DNA from: Clostridia bacterium
Lineage (GTDB): Bacteria > Bacillota > Clostridia > Christensenellales > Borkfalkiaceae
Assembly (NCBI GenBank): GCA_017462985.1
Contig: JAFTQB010000013.1
Span: 1 to 64,000 of the forward strand
Length of the DNA stretch: 64,000 nt
Reading direction: 5' to 3'
The position numbers and the translations under genes are program-made. Shown in pieces: positions 35,687 through 44,171 of this stretch (its first letter is position 1; every line of letters begins with the position of its first letter). The notes under the pieces are model-generated. The model saw only the letters and a list, made by a program, of their open reading frames with translations, was not told where the DNA came from and made no database searches.

Positions 35687-36844
35687 ATGAAATGCGAAGG
35701 GAAAGCAAAAGTGGAAGTGATAACACCTGACGACGGGTATAATTATTTCTTCGGGTATTACGATTTGCAACCGTATGATAAAGACTCCAAGCGGCATTTG
35801 GTGCATAGAACGGATTTCGTCGATCGGTTGCAAACGGAAAACGACGAGGTGGAAATTGGCTATATCTCGCTCGCGGATAAAACGTTCCATAAGCTTGCGA
35901 CGAGCCGAGCGTGGAATTTTCAGCAAGGCACGCTGTTGCAATGGTTTGACGAGGAACGTATCGTGTATAACGATTTTCGAGACGGGAAATATTGCACGGT
36001 AATTAAAAGCGTTGAAGGGGCGGAAGAGCGTGTGATCTGTATGCCGCTGGCACATCTTTCGGCGGATCGGAAATGGGGCTTGAGCATCAATTTTAATCGC
36101 GTGTTCGATTTTCGTCCCGGGTACGGATATTGCAATTTAAAGGACGAATTTTACGGGGTAAACGCTCCTGAAAACGACGGGATATTCCTTGTGGATATCG
36201 AAAAGAATACGGCGAAACTTATTATTGACTATAAACAGCTTAAAGAGCTGTTCCCAGAACAACCGTTTTGCGATATGAAGTTGGTGGTAAATCATATCAC
36301 CTTCAATCCGTCGGCGAGCAGATTTTTATTTCTGTTGCGTAATTTTCCCGAAGAAGGGAAGATTTGGGGTACGATGCTAATCACTGCCGATCGCGACGGC
36401 GGAAATATCAAAAAATTGACGAACTACGAAGTTAATTCCCATTATCATTGGAAAAACGATCGTGAGATCATCATTTATTCGGGGCTTCCCAAATGGGGAA
36501 TCTATTTTATCGACGACGAAACGGGCGCAAGGGAAATGTTGGACGACGAGCTTTGCAACGCCGACGATATCCACTGTATCTATTCTCCTGATCGTAAGTG
36601 CTTTATAGGGGACGGATATCCCGACGGGGAAAATTATCGGCATATTTTCTTATACGATTTCGTTACGGCGCAAAGCTGCGAGCTGTTGAAAATATATTCT
36701 CATCCCGTTTGTACGACGGATATTCGTTGTGATTTACACAACCGTTTTAACGAATCGGGAAATTTGGTTTCGTTCGATTCCTATCACACCGAAAAAAGAA
36801 GCGTTTGTCAATTCTCGTTCGATCGGGAAGCGTTGTTGAAATAA
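35687..36844 (+). CDS. oligogalacturonate lyase-like (PL22-type) beta-propeller protein
   Basis: A 385-residue cytoplasmic protein made of repeated beta-propeller blades: DGYNYFFGYYDLQPYDKD, AHLSADRKWGLSINF, NSHYHWKNDREIIIYSG, DDIHCIYSPDRKCFIGDGYP and TDIRCDLHNRFNESGNLVSF. Spaced His residues in the last blades resemble the metal site of oligogalacturonate lyases (PL22). It could act on unsaturated or uronic-acid-containing oligosaccharides, or be a relative with another activity. Pectin-type substrate together with the rhamnosidase would be coherent, but this is inference. Confidence 0.6.
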   Translation: MKCEGKAKVEVITPDDGYNYFFGYYDLQPYDKDSKRHLVHRTDFVDRLQTENDEVEIGYISLADKTFHKLATSRAWNFQQGTLLQWFDEERIVYNDFRDGKYCTVIKSVEGAEERVICMPLAHLSADRKWGLSINFNRVFDFRPGYGYCNLKDEFYGVNAPENDGIFLVDIEKNTAKLIIDYKQLKELFPEQPFCDMKLVVNHITFNPSASRFLFLLRNFPEEGKIWGTMLITADRDGGNIKKLTNYEVNSHYHWKNDREIIIYSGLPKWGIYFIDDETGAREMLDDELCNADDIHCIYSPDRKCFIGDGYPDGENYRHIFLYDFVTAQSCELLKIYSHPVCTTDIRCDLHNRFNESGNLVSFDSYHTEKRSVCQFSFDREALLK

Positions 36845-36848
36845 GGGA

Positions 36849-37490
36849 ATGGATACGATGAAAGATATACAGCTTTTACATAAAAAGATCATAGGTGCAA
36901 AAAGTAAGGTGCTTTATCGTTATTCTCCCGATGAAAACTGGCAAAAAGATTGGCAGGCGATGGCGGGGGAATGGAAGTGTGAAAACGGCTATCTCGTGGG
37001 CAAGGAAGCGGGAAATAAGGGGGGCATCCTTTGGTATAAGGAAGTCTTTGATAAGCCAGTGATGATGTCGTTTACAGCGGCGACGGTCGCACCCGCTACG
37101 CGAGACGTTAACGCGGTGATCTGCGCGGATTGGAACGACGAGATCAACGATTTGGGCGACGCCTATATTTGCGGTTTAAACGGTTGGTTTGCGGATAAAG
37201 CGGGATTTGAAAAAAATCTTAAAAGCGGAGGCTTGGGCTTTCGAGCTTTGACTGCCTCGTATCGTTACGAGCCGTGTAAAGAAGTGCGTATGACGGTGGG
37301 GGCGATCAACGGACATATGTTTATGATCGTAGACGGAGAAGTTGTTTCGGAATATATCGAATATAAAAATTATTTAACGCGCGGGCATATAGGATTTTCC
37401 CCCTATTGCACGATTTTAAAAATTAAGGATATTGAAATTCGCGAGATCGTTTACGAGGAATGCCACGAAACGTACGAGCCGGAATTTTAA
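36849..37490 (+). CDS. LamG/DUF1961-like beta-sandwich protein
   Basis: A 213-residue protein without signal peptide. The order of motifs (WQKDWQAMAGEWKCENGYL, GILWYKEVFDKPVMMSFTA, VRMTVGAINGHMFMIVDGEVV, GHIGFSPYCTILKIKDIEI) matches the concanavalin-like fold shared by LamG, DUF1080 (3-keto-disaccharide hydrolase) and DUF1961 (YesU) proteins. Members cluster with rhamnogalacturonan and 3-keto-sugar genes. Whether this one is an enzyme or a binding domain is unclear. A second protein of similar build ends the operon (41691-42281). Confidence 0.55.
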   Translation: MDTMKDIQLLHKKIIGAKSKVLYRYSPDENWQKDWQAMAGEWKCENGYLVGKEAGNKGGILWYKEVFDKPVMMSFTAATVAPATRDVNAVICADWNDEINDLGDAYICGLNGWFADKAGFEKNLKSGGLGFRALTASYRYEPCKEVRMTVGAINGHMFMIVDGEVVSEYIEYKNYLTRGHIGFSPYCTILKIKDIEIREIVYEECHETYEPEF

Positions 37491-37504
37491 AAAGGAGGAA
37501 TACT

Positions 37505-38299
37505 ATGAACAATTTAAAGTTTATCGATTGCAGCGCTTCACTTGGGCATAGCGCCATCAACAAAATTATCGTCAATCACGAAAATTATATCGTGAAAGAA
37601 AAGGTAAAAGAAGCTAAAAACACGATTGAACTGCTTGCGGAAATGGATTTTTGCGGTATTGATCAAGCGGTGATCTATCATCAATCGCTCAAAGACGTAT
37701 CCGTCCCTTTCGGTAACGAATACACCTTGCGCTCGGCAAACGAAGGGCTGGGAAGATTGATCGCATCTATGAGTATTTTGCCTTCGATCACGAACGAAGA
37801 ATATTCTGTGAGGGAAGTGGAAAAGTATATTCGCGAAAATAATATTTTCGGGGTTCGGCTTTTTCCGCAGTTGCATCGTTATATGGTAGACCGTATTACG
37901 CTTGGGGATATTTTGGATTATTTGACGAAAATAAAAATGCCCGTATATATTTCTCCCGATTACGGTTGGGAATACGTGTTTTCCGTGATGAAAGAGTTTC
38001 CTCAATTAACTGCGATTATCACCAATTACGGGCTTTGGGGGTCGGATTGTTACTTATATCCCTTGGTAAACGCGTATAAAAATTTATACGTTGATACGAG
38101 CGATTTTCAGGAAATTCGCGGCGTAGAATATTTCGTGGAAAAATTCGGAGATGAAAAAATGCTTTTTGGTACGAATTTCCCGATGGATAATATGGGAGGA
38201 CCAATCGCAACGCTAGTGGGTGCGAATATTTCTTTGGAAAGCAAACAAAAGATCGCAAGCGGCAATATCGAAAGGTTAATGTGCGAGGTGAAATTATGA
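37505..38299 (+). CDS. amidohydrolase_2-like TIM-barrel protein without the usual metal ligands
   Basis: A 264-residue protein of the amidohydrolase-2 fold. It aligns in layout with the next gene's product (start, NIERL end, IFGVRLFPQLH strand). However, the HxH at strand 1 reads CSASLGH and the last-strand Asp is Asn (FGTNFPMDN). It may have lost catalysis or use a different chemistry, and could be a subunit of a heteromer with the intact paralogue, whose gene overlaps it by 4 bases. ATG 37505 follows AAAGGAGG. Confidence 0.65.
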   Translation: MNNLKFIDCSASLGHSAINKIIVNHENYIVKEKVKEAKNTIELLAEMDFCGIDQAVIYHQSLKDVSVPFGNEYTLRSANEGLGRLIASMSILPSITNEEYSVREVEKYIRENNIFGVRLFPQLHRYMVDRITLGDILDYLTKIKMPVYISPDYGWEYVFSVMKEFPQLTAIITNYGLWGSDCYLYPLVNAYKNLYVDTSDFQEIRGVEYFVEKFGDEKMLFGTNFPMDNMGGPIATLVGANISLESKQKIASGNIERLMCEVKL

Positions 38300-39111
38300 T
38301 TTCTGTAAATAAATCGGAGCTTTTAAAAGAATTTTTGGAATACGGAAAACTGCAAAGCGTTAAAATTATCGATACGCACACGCATATGCACGCGGTGGGT
38401 GGCGCAAGCACGCCCGTATCGAGCGAAGAGGATTGCGTGAAACTGATGGACGACGAGAATATCGAAAGTATTTGGTGTTCGACTCACGAAGATTTGCATA
38501 CTTCGATGGATGAGGTAAACCTTGGTACGCAAAACTTTATGAAAAAATATCCCGACCGCGTAAAGGGGTATTACGTGTTTAATCCCAATTATAAAAAATT
38601 ATATTTGGAATCGCTTGACGTAGTATTAAAAAACGATAATTTTATCGGGGTGAAATTTTTGCCCAATTATCATAATCACGATTTGGACGGCGAGGGATAT
38701 AGGGAAGTATTGGATTTTGCGGACGAGCATAAATTGATCGTTCTTTCCCACACTTGGGGGGATAAGCCGCAAAACAGCGTAGAGAACGTGAAAAATATGA
38801 TTGGGTCGCATAAAGATTTGTTCTTTATTATGGGCCATTCCGCGCCAGGGAATTTGGACGGGGCAATCGAAGTGGCGAAAGCGAACGAAAACGTGTATTT
38901 GGATATTTGCGATATTCACCGCCACAGCGGAATCATCGAAAAAATGGTGAATGCGGTTGGTTCGGAACGGGTGCTGTTCGGTACCGATATGCCTTGGTAC
39001 GATCCCAATTATGCGATCGGAAGCGTGTTGTTTGCTAATATATCCGACGCTGAAAAAGAAAATATATTTTATAAAAACGCAAAGAAATTGTTGGAAAGGA
39101 GTAAAAGATAA
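38296..39111 (+). CDS. amidohydrolase_2-family metal-dependent hydrolase
   Basis: A 271-residue TIM-barrel hydrolase with the intact metal motif DTHTHMH (about 30-36), SHTWGD on a middle strand, IMGHSAPGN, and FGTDMPWYDPN (final Asp) near residue 235. The family includes sugar lactonases such as L-rhamnono- and L-fucono-lactonase, decarboxylases and uronate-related enzymes. With an oxidoreductase in the same operon, a sugar-lactone hydrolase role is reasonable but unproven. ATG 38296 has GAGGTG upstream; one base overlaps the next start. Confidence 0.75.
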   Translation: MISVNKSELLKEFLEYGKLQSVKIIDTHTHMHAVGGASTPVSSEEDCVKLMDDENIESIWCSTHEDLHTSMDEVNLGTQNFMKKYPDRVKGYYVFNPNYKKLYLESLDVVLKNDNFIGVKFLPNYHNHDLDGEGYREVLDFADEHKLIVLSHTWGDKPQNSVENVKNMIGSHKDLFFIMGHSAPGNLDGAIEVAKANENVYLDICDIHRHSGIIEKMVNAVGSERVLFGTDMPWYDPNYAIGSVLFANISDAEKENIFYKNAKKLLERSKR

Positions 39112-40571
39112 TGGAAGTGATCAAATCATTTGAAGAAGGCGCAGGACAATCTGGGGATATTTTGACGGGAGGCAAGGAAAAAGCTCCCTTAAAGGTAGGC
39201 GTACTTACCTGCGGATATTTCGAATATTGGAGAATGTACCCTACGCTGAAAGCAACGGTGGAAGGGGATTTAAAGGTGGTTTGCGACCGAATTGCAAAAG
39301 AATATCCCGGCGCGGTCTTTTCGGGCATGGTCGATACGCTTGACAGTGCTGCTGAGGCGGGTAAAAGGCTTAAAAAAGAGGACGTTGACGTCGTATTGCT
39401 CGTGTACGGTACGTATACGGCGGATTTCATTACGCTGACGGCGCTTGATTACGTGGCGGAGAAACCGCTGATCATCTTTTCTACGCAACCGCATGCAGAC
39501 GTGGATAAAAACGGAGATTACGAAGGGAGCCTTCGTAACAGCGCCGTGATCGGTATTGCTCAGCTTACGGGTACGCTTAGAAAGATGAAACGCGATTATA
39601 AGATCGTAGTAGGTCATCTCCACGACGAGCGCGCGTACGAGGTCATCGGGCAATATATGAGCGGTAGAAAAGCCGTAAAAGAACTGCATGAATCGAATAT
39701 CGGCATCATCGGGCATGTATTTAGAGGTATGTACGATATTGAATTGAGCAAGACCTTCTTTAAGAGTACTTTCGGCGTAAATATTATTCAAATTCAAAGT
39801 TCGCACCTTTTGGACGTTTGGGCGGAGGTAACGGAAGAAGAGGCGGAAAAGGAAACGAAGAAGCTTTTGGATCGATTTAAGCGTAAGAACGTTACGGAAC
39901 TCGACGTAAAGCGCGCAATGCGCCTTGCGATTGCAATGCAACGCTTGGCGGAAAAATTCTCGTTGGACGCGATGTGTTTTTTGGATCAACACTTCGTTCA
40001 GCGCCAAGTGCTCACCTCCGCGCGTATGGGCGCGTCTCTCTTGATGGAAAGAACGGGAATGTCCGTCAATTGTGAGGGCGACTTGGGCGGTTTGGTAACG
40101 ATGATGCTGATGCGTTCGATATCGGGCAGAGCGGCGCTTATGGGCGAATGGGGCGAATACGATACGGCTACGAATAGTATTTTCGTGATCGGGCATGGGA
40201 TCGGTACGCCAGATATGGCAAAATCTGAAGAAGAGATATTGCTGACGCGTACGCCCGAGGAATGGGGGTTTGAGGGCGCAGGCTGTAATTACGAGCTGAT
40301 TATGAAGCCGGGTAAAGCGACGATTGCGCATATCATGGAAGGACCTGAGGGGTATCGATTGCTCGTTTCCAAAGCGGAAAGCATTGAATTTCCCCGACTT
40401 TCTTTCGACGAGTTGCACGCTGTTTTGAAAGTACAAAAGCCCGTCAACGAATATTTGGAAGAAGTGTTTGATTTTGGCGTTTCTCATCATTGTATCGTTA
40501 CGCTCGGCGACGTTGCGGAAGAATTGAAAAACGTAGGGAAAGCTCTTGGGATTAAGGTTTTTGAAGTATAA
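39111..40571 (+). CDS. L-fucose/L-arabinose isomerase family protein
   Basis: A 486-residue sugar isomerase-like protein. The N-terminal Rossmann-like part contains VGVLTCGYFEYWRMYP and DVVLLVYGTYTADF. The C-terminal metal region shows SVNCEGDLGGLVTMML (Glu and Asp as Mn2+ ligands in FucI/AraA) and HHCIVTLGDVAEEL (His). It would interconvert an aldose and a ketose released inside the cell, for example fucose, arabinose or rhamnose-like sugars. No matching kinase or aldolase is encoded here, so later steps are elsewhere. Confidence 0.8.
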   Translation: MEVIKSFEEGAGQSGDILTGGKEKAPLKVGVLTCGYFEYWRMYPTLKATVEGDLKVVCDRIAKEYPGAVFSGMVDTLDSAAEAGKRLKKEDVDVVLLVYGTYTADFITLTALDYVAEKPLIIFSTQPHADVDKNGDYEGSLRNSAVIGIAQLTGTLRKMKRDYKIVVGHLHDERAYEVIGQYMSGRKAVKELHESNIGIIGHVFRGMYDIELSKTFFKSTFGVNIIQIQSSHLLDVWAEVTEEEAEKETKKLLDRFKRKNVTELDVKRAMRLAIAMQRLAEKFSLDAMCFLDQHFVQRQVLTSARMGASLLMERTGMSVNCEGDLGGLVTMMLMRSISGRAALMGEWGEYDTATNSIFVIGHGIGTPDMAKSEEEILLTRTPEEWGFEGAGCNYELIMKPGKATIAHIMEGPEGYRLLVSKAESIEFPRLSFDELHAVLKVQKPVNEYLEEVFDFGVSHHCIVTLGDVAEELKNVGKALGIKVFEV

Positions 40572-40581
40572 GAGGTGAAGT

Positions 40582-41682
40582 ATGACTTTAACGGAATACG
40601 TGGAATGGTTGGATAAAAATTTAAAATACAATACGGTCATCGAAGAAAAGGACTGTAAGTTTTATAACGTTTTGGAAGAACCGTTCGATTTGTACGGCTT
40701 TTATCAACCAAATAAGCGTGGGGAATTTTGTCGAGTGCCCGAAGAAATCACCAAAGATTTAAGCGTTGGTATGCAGTATTTTGCAAAAGATACTTCGGGC
40801 GGCAGAGTGCGCTTTAAGACTAATTCGAAATATATTGCGATCTCGGTGAAGATGCCGTATTTGCCTACGCGGAACATGGCGTTATCGGGGAGCTGCGGGT
40901 TTGATCTTTTCGTGGATAAGAAAAACGGCAGTGAGTTTTATAAAGCTTTTATTCCGCCCATGGGCTTTGAAAAGGGCTGGGAAGGAATCGTTTATTTCTC
41001 CGATCGAAGAGAACGGTATATTACGATCAATTTTCCCTTATATAGCCACGTGGATCAATTGGAAATAGGTTTGCAAGCAAATGCGACGCTTGATCACGGT
41101 AAGGAATATGCAATTAAAAAGCCCGTCGTATTCTATGGCGGCTCGCACGTTCAAGGCGCAAGCGCGTCTAAGCCGGGGAATAGTGCGCAAGGATTTTTCT
41201 CTCGAAAATTTGATTGTGATTTTATCAATCTTGGATTTTCGGGGAACGCATTGGGCGAAAAGCAAATGGCGGAATATATCGCCGGTATGGACGCAACGGC
41301 GCTGTTTATGGAGTACGATCATAACGCGCCGAACGCGGAGTTTTTGGAACAAACGCATTATGCGTTTTATGAAACGGTGCGAAATTTGCAACCCGATCTT
41401 CCTATCGTAATGATTTCCAAGCACGATTATTATACATGCAGTTATTACGTGAAAACGCAACGTGAAAACGAACTTCGTCGAGAAGTGGTGCTCCGTAGCT
41501 TTGAGCGTGCGAAAGCAAACGGTGATGAAAAGGTATGGTTCATCGACGGAAAGAGCTTGCTTTCGGGGGAAGACCGTACGGCTTGTACGATGGACGGTTG
41601 TCATCCCAACGATCTGGGCTTTTATCGTATTGCGCAAAAATATTCGTCCTGGTTCAAAAAATATTTACAAAATAAGTTTTAA
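40582..41682 (+). CDS. SGNH/GDSL-type esterase with N-terminal beta domain
   Basis: A 366-residue cytoplasmic esterase. Residues 40-185 form a jelly-roll-like domain (FKTNSKYIAISVKMPY, CGFDLFVDKK). The SGNH domain starts with VFYGGSHVQGASASKPG, in which the usual GxS block is GGS(H), then NLGFSGNALGE (Gly block), MEYDHNAPN (Asn block) and MDGCHPNDLGF (Asp and His). Such proteins usually remove acetyl or methyl esters from sugars. Its place in the operon suggests deacylation of imported oligosaccharide. Confidence 0.8.
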   Translation: MTLTEYVEWLDKNLKYNTVIEEKDCKFYNVLEEPFDLYGFYQPNKRGEFCRVPEEITKDLSVGMQYFAKDTSGGRVRFKTNSKYIAISVKMPYLPTRNMALSGSCGFDLFVDKKNGSEFYKAFIPPMGFEKGWEGIVYFSDRRERYITINFPLYSHVDQLEIGLQANATLDHGKEYAIKKPVVFYGGSHVQGASASKPGNSAQGFFSRKFDCDFINLGFSGNALGEKQMAEYIAGMDATALFMEYDHNAPNAEFLEQTHYAFYETVRNLQPDLPIVMISKHDYYTCSYYVKTQRENELRREVVLRSFERAKANGDEKVWFIDGKSLLSGEDRTACTMDGCHPNDLGFYRIAQKYSSWFKKYLQNKF

Positions 41683-41690
41683 TAGAAACG

Positions 41691-42281
41691 ATGATGAAGA
41701 AAAGTTACGAATTTGGTGAAGGAAAATGGAATTTGCAAGATCTGCGTTATGCGTATTCTCCCGCGTGTTTTGATCGGGTAGAATTTCAGCAAGAAAAGAA
41801 TTGCATTGTAAACAGGCAGGGGAAATCTTTGTTTGGATATGAATATATCAGCTTGATTGATCGGGCTAAGTGGAAAATAGGCACGGTTATTACGGCAAAA
41901 TGTTCTTTTGAAAAATTTGGCGCGCCTCTTATCGTCGTTACGAATGATATTAAAGAAAACGAAAAAGGAGAACTCGTTTACGGTACGCATTTTGAAGTGG
42001 TTGCGCATGAAGGCGGCATCAACGTTTGGCGTGTAGAGCCTTGGCCCGAACGGGTGGAACGCCCGACGAGATCGACTTTGTTATCGGAAAAGAAATTCAC
42101 GATAGAAGGGAATACGAACATTGAGATCAAGGCGGAGGTGCAAAAAGGAAAAATCAAAGCATGGGTTAACGGCGAGTATTTGGAAACGGATATTGTCGAT
42201 CTTCCCACAGAAGAATTTTGGGTTGGAATAACCGCTTGTGAAGGAATTAACCGTTTTTATTCTTTCGAGATAGAGGTTTGA
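41691..42281 (+). CDS. LamG-like beta-sandwich protein, last gene of the operon
   Basis: A 196-residue protein with no signal peptide. Alternating strands such as KIGTVITAKCSFEKFGAPLIV, NTNIEIKAEVQKGKIKAWVNGEYLE and FWVGITACEGINRFYSFEIEV are typical of concanavalin-like (LamG/DUF1080-type) domains. It resembles the 36849-37490 protein in layout. No catalytic motif was recognised. No clear terminator follows; the AEC gene has its own promoter. Confidence 0.5.
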   Translation: MMKKSYEFGEGKWNLQDLRYAYSPACFDRVEFQQEKNCIVNRQGKSLFGYEYISLIDRAKWKIGTVITAKCSFEKFGAPLIVVTNDIKENEKGELVYGTHFEVVAHEGGINVWRVEPWPERVERPTRSTLLSEKKFTIEGNTNIEIKAEVQKGKIKAWVNGEYLETDIVDLPTEEFWVGITACEGINRFYSFEIEV

Positions 42282-42320
42282 TATTATTTTTTGCTTTTGG
42301 GGATTTCTTATGAGAAATAC

Positions 42321-42349
42321 TTGACTTTCGAGGCCGTTTTTGTTACAAT
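42321..42349 (+). promoter_or_regulatory. sigma-A promoter of the AEC transporter gene
   Basis: TTGACT (42321-42326), a 17-base spacer and TACAAT (42344-42349), 32 bases before ATG 42382 with AAAGGAGAG as RBS. This marks an independent transcription unit after the glycan operon. Confidence 0.8.
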
Positions 42350-42381
42350 AAACGGCGAAAATAAAGGAGAGAATTGAAATT

Positions 42382-43347
42382 ATGGACGCTTTATGGATTA
42401 TGTTGAAAAACGTGATCGTTTTCGTGGCGCTTGCGATCCCCGGATTCTTGCTTGTAAAAACCAAGCTTTTGAAGCAGGAGCAGTCGGGGGCGTTATCGAA
42501 ACTGTTGACGTACGTCGGAATGCCCTTTTTGATCTTGTCGAGTACGATCGAAAAAATCAAATTCGACGGGGAGCTTTTGGCTACGATCGGAATCGTTGCG
42601 GCGATCGGCGTGGCGTATACGTTTGCAATGTTTTTTGTTTCCAAGCCGCTTACTTTGATGGAAAAGGAAGAAAAAACGCGTGGAATGATGCGCTTTGCTT
42701 CCGTGTTTTCCAATAACGGATTTTTGGGAATCCCCCTTGCAATCGCGGTGTTCGGCGCGGATTCGATGGTTTTGACCGTGGTGATCATCATCAATATCAT
42801 TACGAACATCTTGATGTATACGCTCGGTATTTATTTGATTTCGGGCGATAAAAATACGATCAGCTTGAAAAAAGCGTTTTTAAATCCCGTTCTGATCGCG
42901 TTCGTGATCGGGATCGTGCTGAACCTTTTGAACGTGAAGGCATACGTGCCTGAAATTTCTACCTATTCCACGCATTTTTCCAATCTCGTAACGCCCATTT
43001 CGATGACGATTTTGGGAATGAAGATGGGCGGCATCAAATTCTCTTCGCTGTTTAGCTCTTGGAAGACCTATTACGTATCCGCGTTGAAGCTCGTTGCGTT
43101 CCCTACGGTGATCGTGGCGCTTCTGTTTGCTTGCAAAGCGATTTTTGCGGGCGGCTTGGTAGATAGCGATATGATCTTGGGCGTATTCGTGGCGTTCGCG
43201 ATGCCCACGGCGGGGCTTGCTTCCACCTTTTCCGATCAATACGACGGAGATACGGAAAACGCCGTGGCATTCACGCTCGGTTCAACGCTTTTGTCGATCG
43301 CAACGATTCCGTTGCTCTATTGGGCGATCTCTGCGCTTCTTGGATAA
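42382..43347 (+). CDS. AEC (auxin efflux carrier) family transporter
   Basis: A 321-residue membrane protein with eight to ten TM segments in two halves. FVALAIPGFLLVKTKLLKQEQSGALSKLL at the start and LSSTIEKI, NNGFLGIPLAIAVFG and FVAFAMPTAGLASTFSDQYDGD toward the end are typical of the family. AEC proteins export or exchange small organic acids or amino-acid-derived anions. The substrate is not predictable here. It is monocistronic, with its own promoter and a terminator shared with the convergent XRE gene. Confidence 0.88.
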   Translation: MDALWIMLKNVIVFVALAIPGFLLVKTKLLKQEQSGALSKLLTYVGMPFLILSSTIEKIKFDGELLATIGIVAAIGVAYTFAMFFVSKPLTLMEKEEKTRGMMRFASVFSNNGFLGIPLAIAVFGADSMVLTVVIIINIITNILMYTLGIYLISGDKNTISLKKAFLNPVLIAFVIGIVLNLLNVKAYVPEISTYSTHFSNLVTPISMTILGMKMGGIKFSSLFSSWKTYYVSALKLVAFPTVIVALLFACKAIFAGGLVDSDMILGVFVAFAMPTAGLASTFSDQYDGDTENAVAFTLGSTLLSIATIPLLYWAISALLG

Positions 43348-43361
43348 AAATTTGAAAAATA

Positions 43362-43397
43362 AAAACGGCGGATCGCTATTTGGCGACCCGCCGTTTT
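43362..43397. terminator. bidirectional terminator between the AEC and XRE genes
   Basis: AAAACGGCGG (43362-43371) pairs with CCGCCGTTTT (43388-43397), with extra TCGC/GCGA pairing inside the loop. The A and T flanks allow it to work on both strands for the convergent genes. Confidence 0.8.
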
Positions 43398-43404
43398 CGT
43401 TTGT

Positions 43405-43677
43405 TCAGTATTTTTTCAGTTCTTCCAGCTCCGCTTGAATTTGACCGATCAGACGAATTTTTTTCTCATTCGTCGAATAATCGTGCTTTACTCGCCCGAC
43501 CAAATAATCAATGGAAACGCCGAAAAAATCCGCGAGCTTAATCAGCGCGTATGCGTCGGGCAGCGTTTTTCCCGTTTCGTAATTGGAGATCGTTCTTTGA
43601 TCGATCCCCGTTTTTTCCGCCAGATCGCTTTGCCTCAAATCCATATCTTCCCGCAAATCTCTGATTCTGTTTTGCAT
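43405..43677 (-). CDS. small XRE-family helix-turn-helix regulator
   Basis: A 90-residue cytoplasmic DNA-binding protein with a complete HTH_3 domain at residues 3-60: LREDMDLRQSDLAEKTGIDQ, RTISNYETGKTLPDAYALIK and LADFFGVSIDYLVGR. The short tail is Lys/Glu-rich. It is transcribed divergently from the small membrane-protein gene. A perfect palindrome lies in the shared intergenic region, so it probably represses that gene and perhaps itself. Confidence 0.88.
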   Translation of the reverse strand: MQNRIRDLREDMDLRQSDLAEKTGIDQRTISNYETGKTLPDAYALIKLADFFGVSIDYLVGRVKHDYSTNEKKIRLIGQIQAELEELKKY

Positions 43678-43735
43678 AATTTGCCGTCCTCTACTATAAT
43701 TTTTCCGATTTTACCATATTTTTAGTATAAAATGA

Positions 43736-43764
43736 TTGACAAACCAATTATTTTCATATATAAT
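43736..43764 (+). promoter_or_regulatory. consensus sigma-A promoter of the small membrane-protein gene
   Basis: TTGACA (43736-43741), a 17-base spacer and TATAAT (43759-43764) form a perfect promoter. On the other strand the same bases give TTGTCA, a possible -35 for the divergent XRE gene, so the two promoters may overlap. Confidence 0.85.
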
Positions 43765-43772
43765 CTTAAATA

Positions 43773-43788
43773 TACTAATATATTAGTA
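43773..43788. promoter_or_regulatory. 16-bp perfect palindrome, probable XRE operator
   Basis: TACTAATATATTAGTA is perfectly self-complementary and sits eight bases after the -10 box, across the expected transcription start. A half-site-like TTTTAGTATAAAA lies upstream near 43719-43731. Repressor binding here would block the consensus promoter. The link to the adjacent XRE protein is inferred. Confidence 0.6.
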
Positions 43789-43817
43789 AAATAATAATTT
43801 TTACGGAGGTATTACAA

Positions 43818-44135
43818 ATGAGAAGGACACAAGAGTTTGACGAATGGTGCGACGGGGCGAGCGAGGAAGAAGTGGAAGCGATGATCGCGGCAACGAGCAA
43901 AAAATTTAAGACGTTTTTGCTGATCAGCTTGATTCCGATTGTGAATTGGGTAACGATGGGGTGCGCGATTTTTTGCTATAACAATTTATCGTTTATGAAA
44001 ACGAGGGGCAAAAGCAACGGGAACGGGCTTGTTCGGTTGGTGATGATGCTGTACGCTTTCTTTATCCCGCCTATTTTGGTCGTTCAGCTTTGCTCGAAGA
44101 TCGAAAAGCTCGGTCAAAAGGTATTGGGTTGGTAA
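43818..44135 (+). CDS. small two-TM membrane protein of unknown function
   Basis: Not recognised. The 105-residue product has an acidic N-terminus (EFDEWCDGASEEEVEAM) and two hydrophobic segments (about 34-54, FLLISLIPIVNWVTMG, and about 70-92, RLVMMLYAFFIPPILVVQL). Between them is a basic loop (KTRGKSNGNG). RBS ACGGAGGT is strong. Under a consensus promoter with a palindromic operator beside an XRE gene, it looks like a tightly repressed gene, but its role is unknown. Confidence 0.6.
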   Translation: MRRTQEFDEWCDGASEEEVEAMIAATSKKFKTFLLISLIPIVNWVTMGCAIFCYNNLSFMKTRGKSNGNGLVRLVMMLYAFFIPPILVVQLCSKIEKLGQKVLGW

Positions 44136-44171
44136 GTATAAAAGAATTTTTGGAAATTTTCGTCAAAACAG

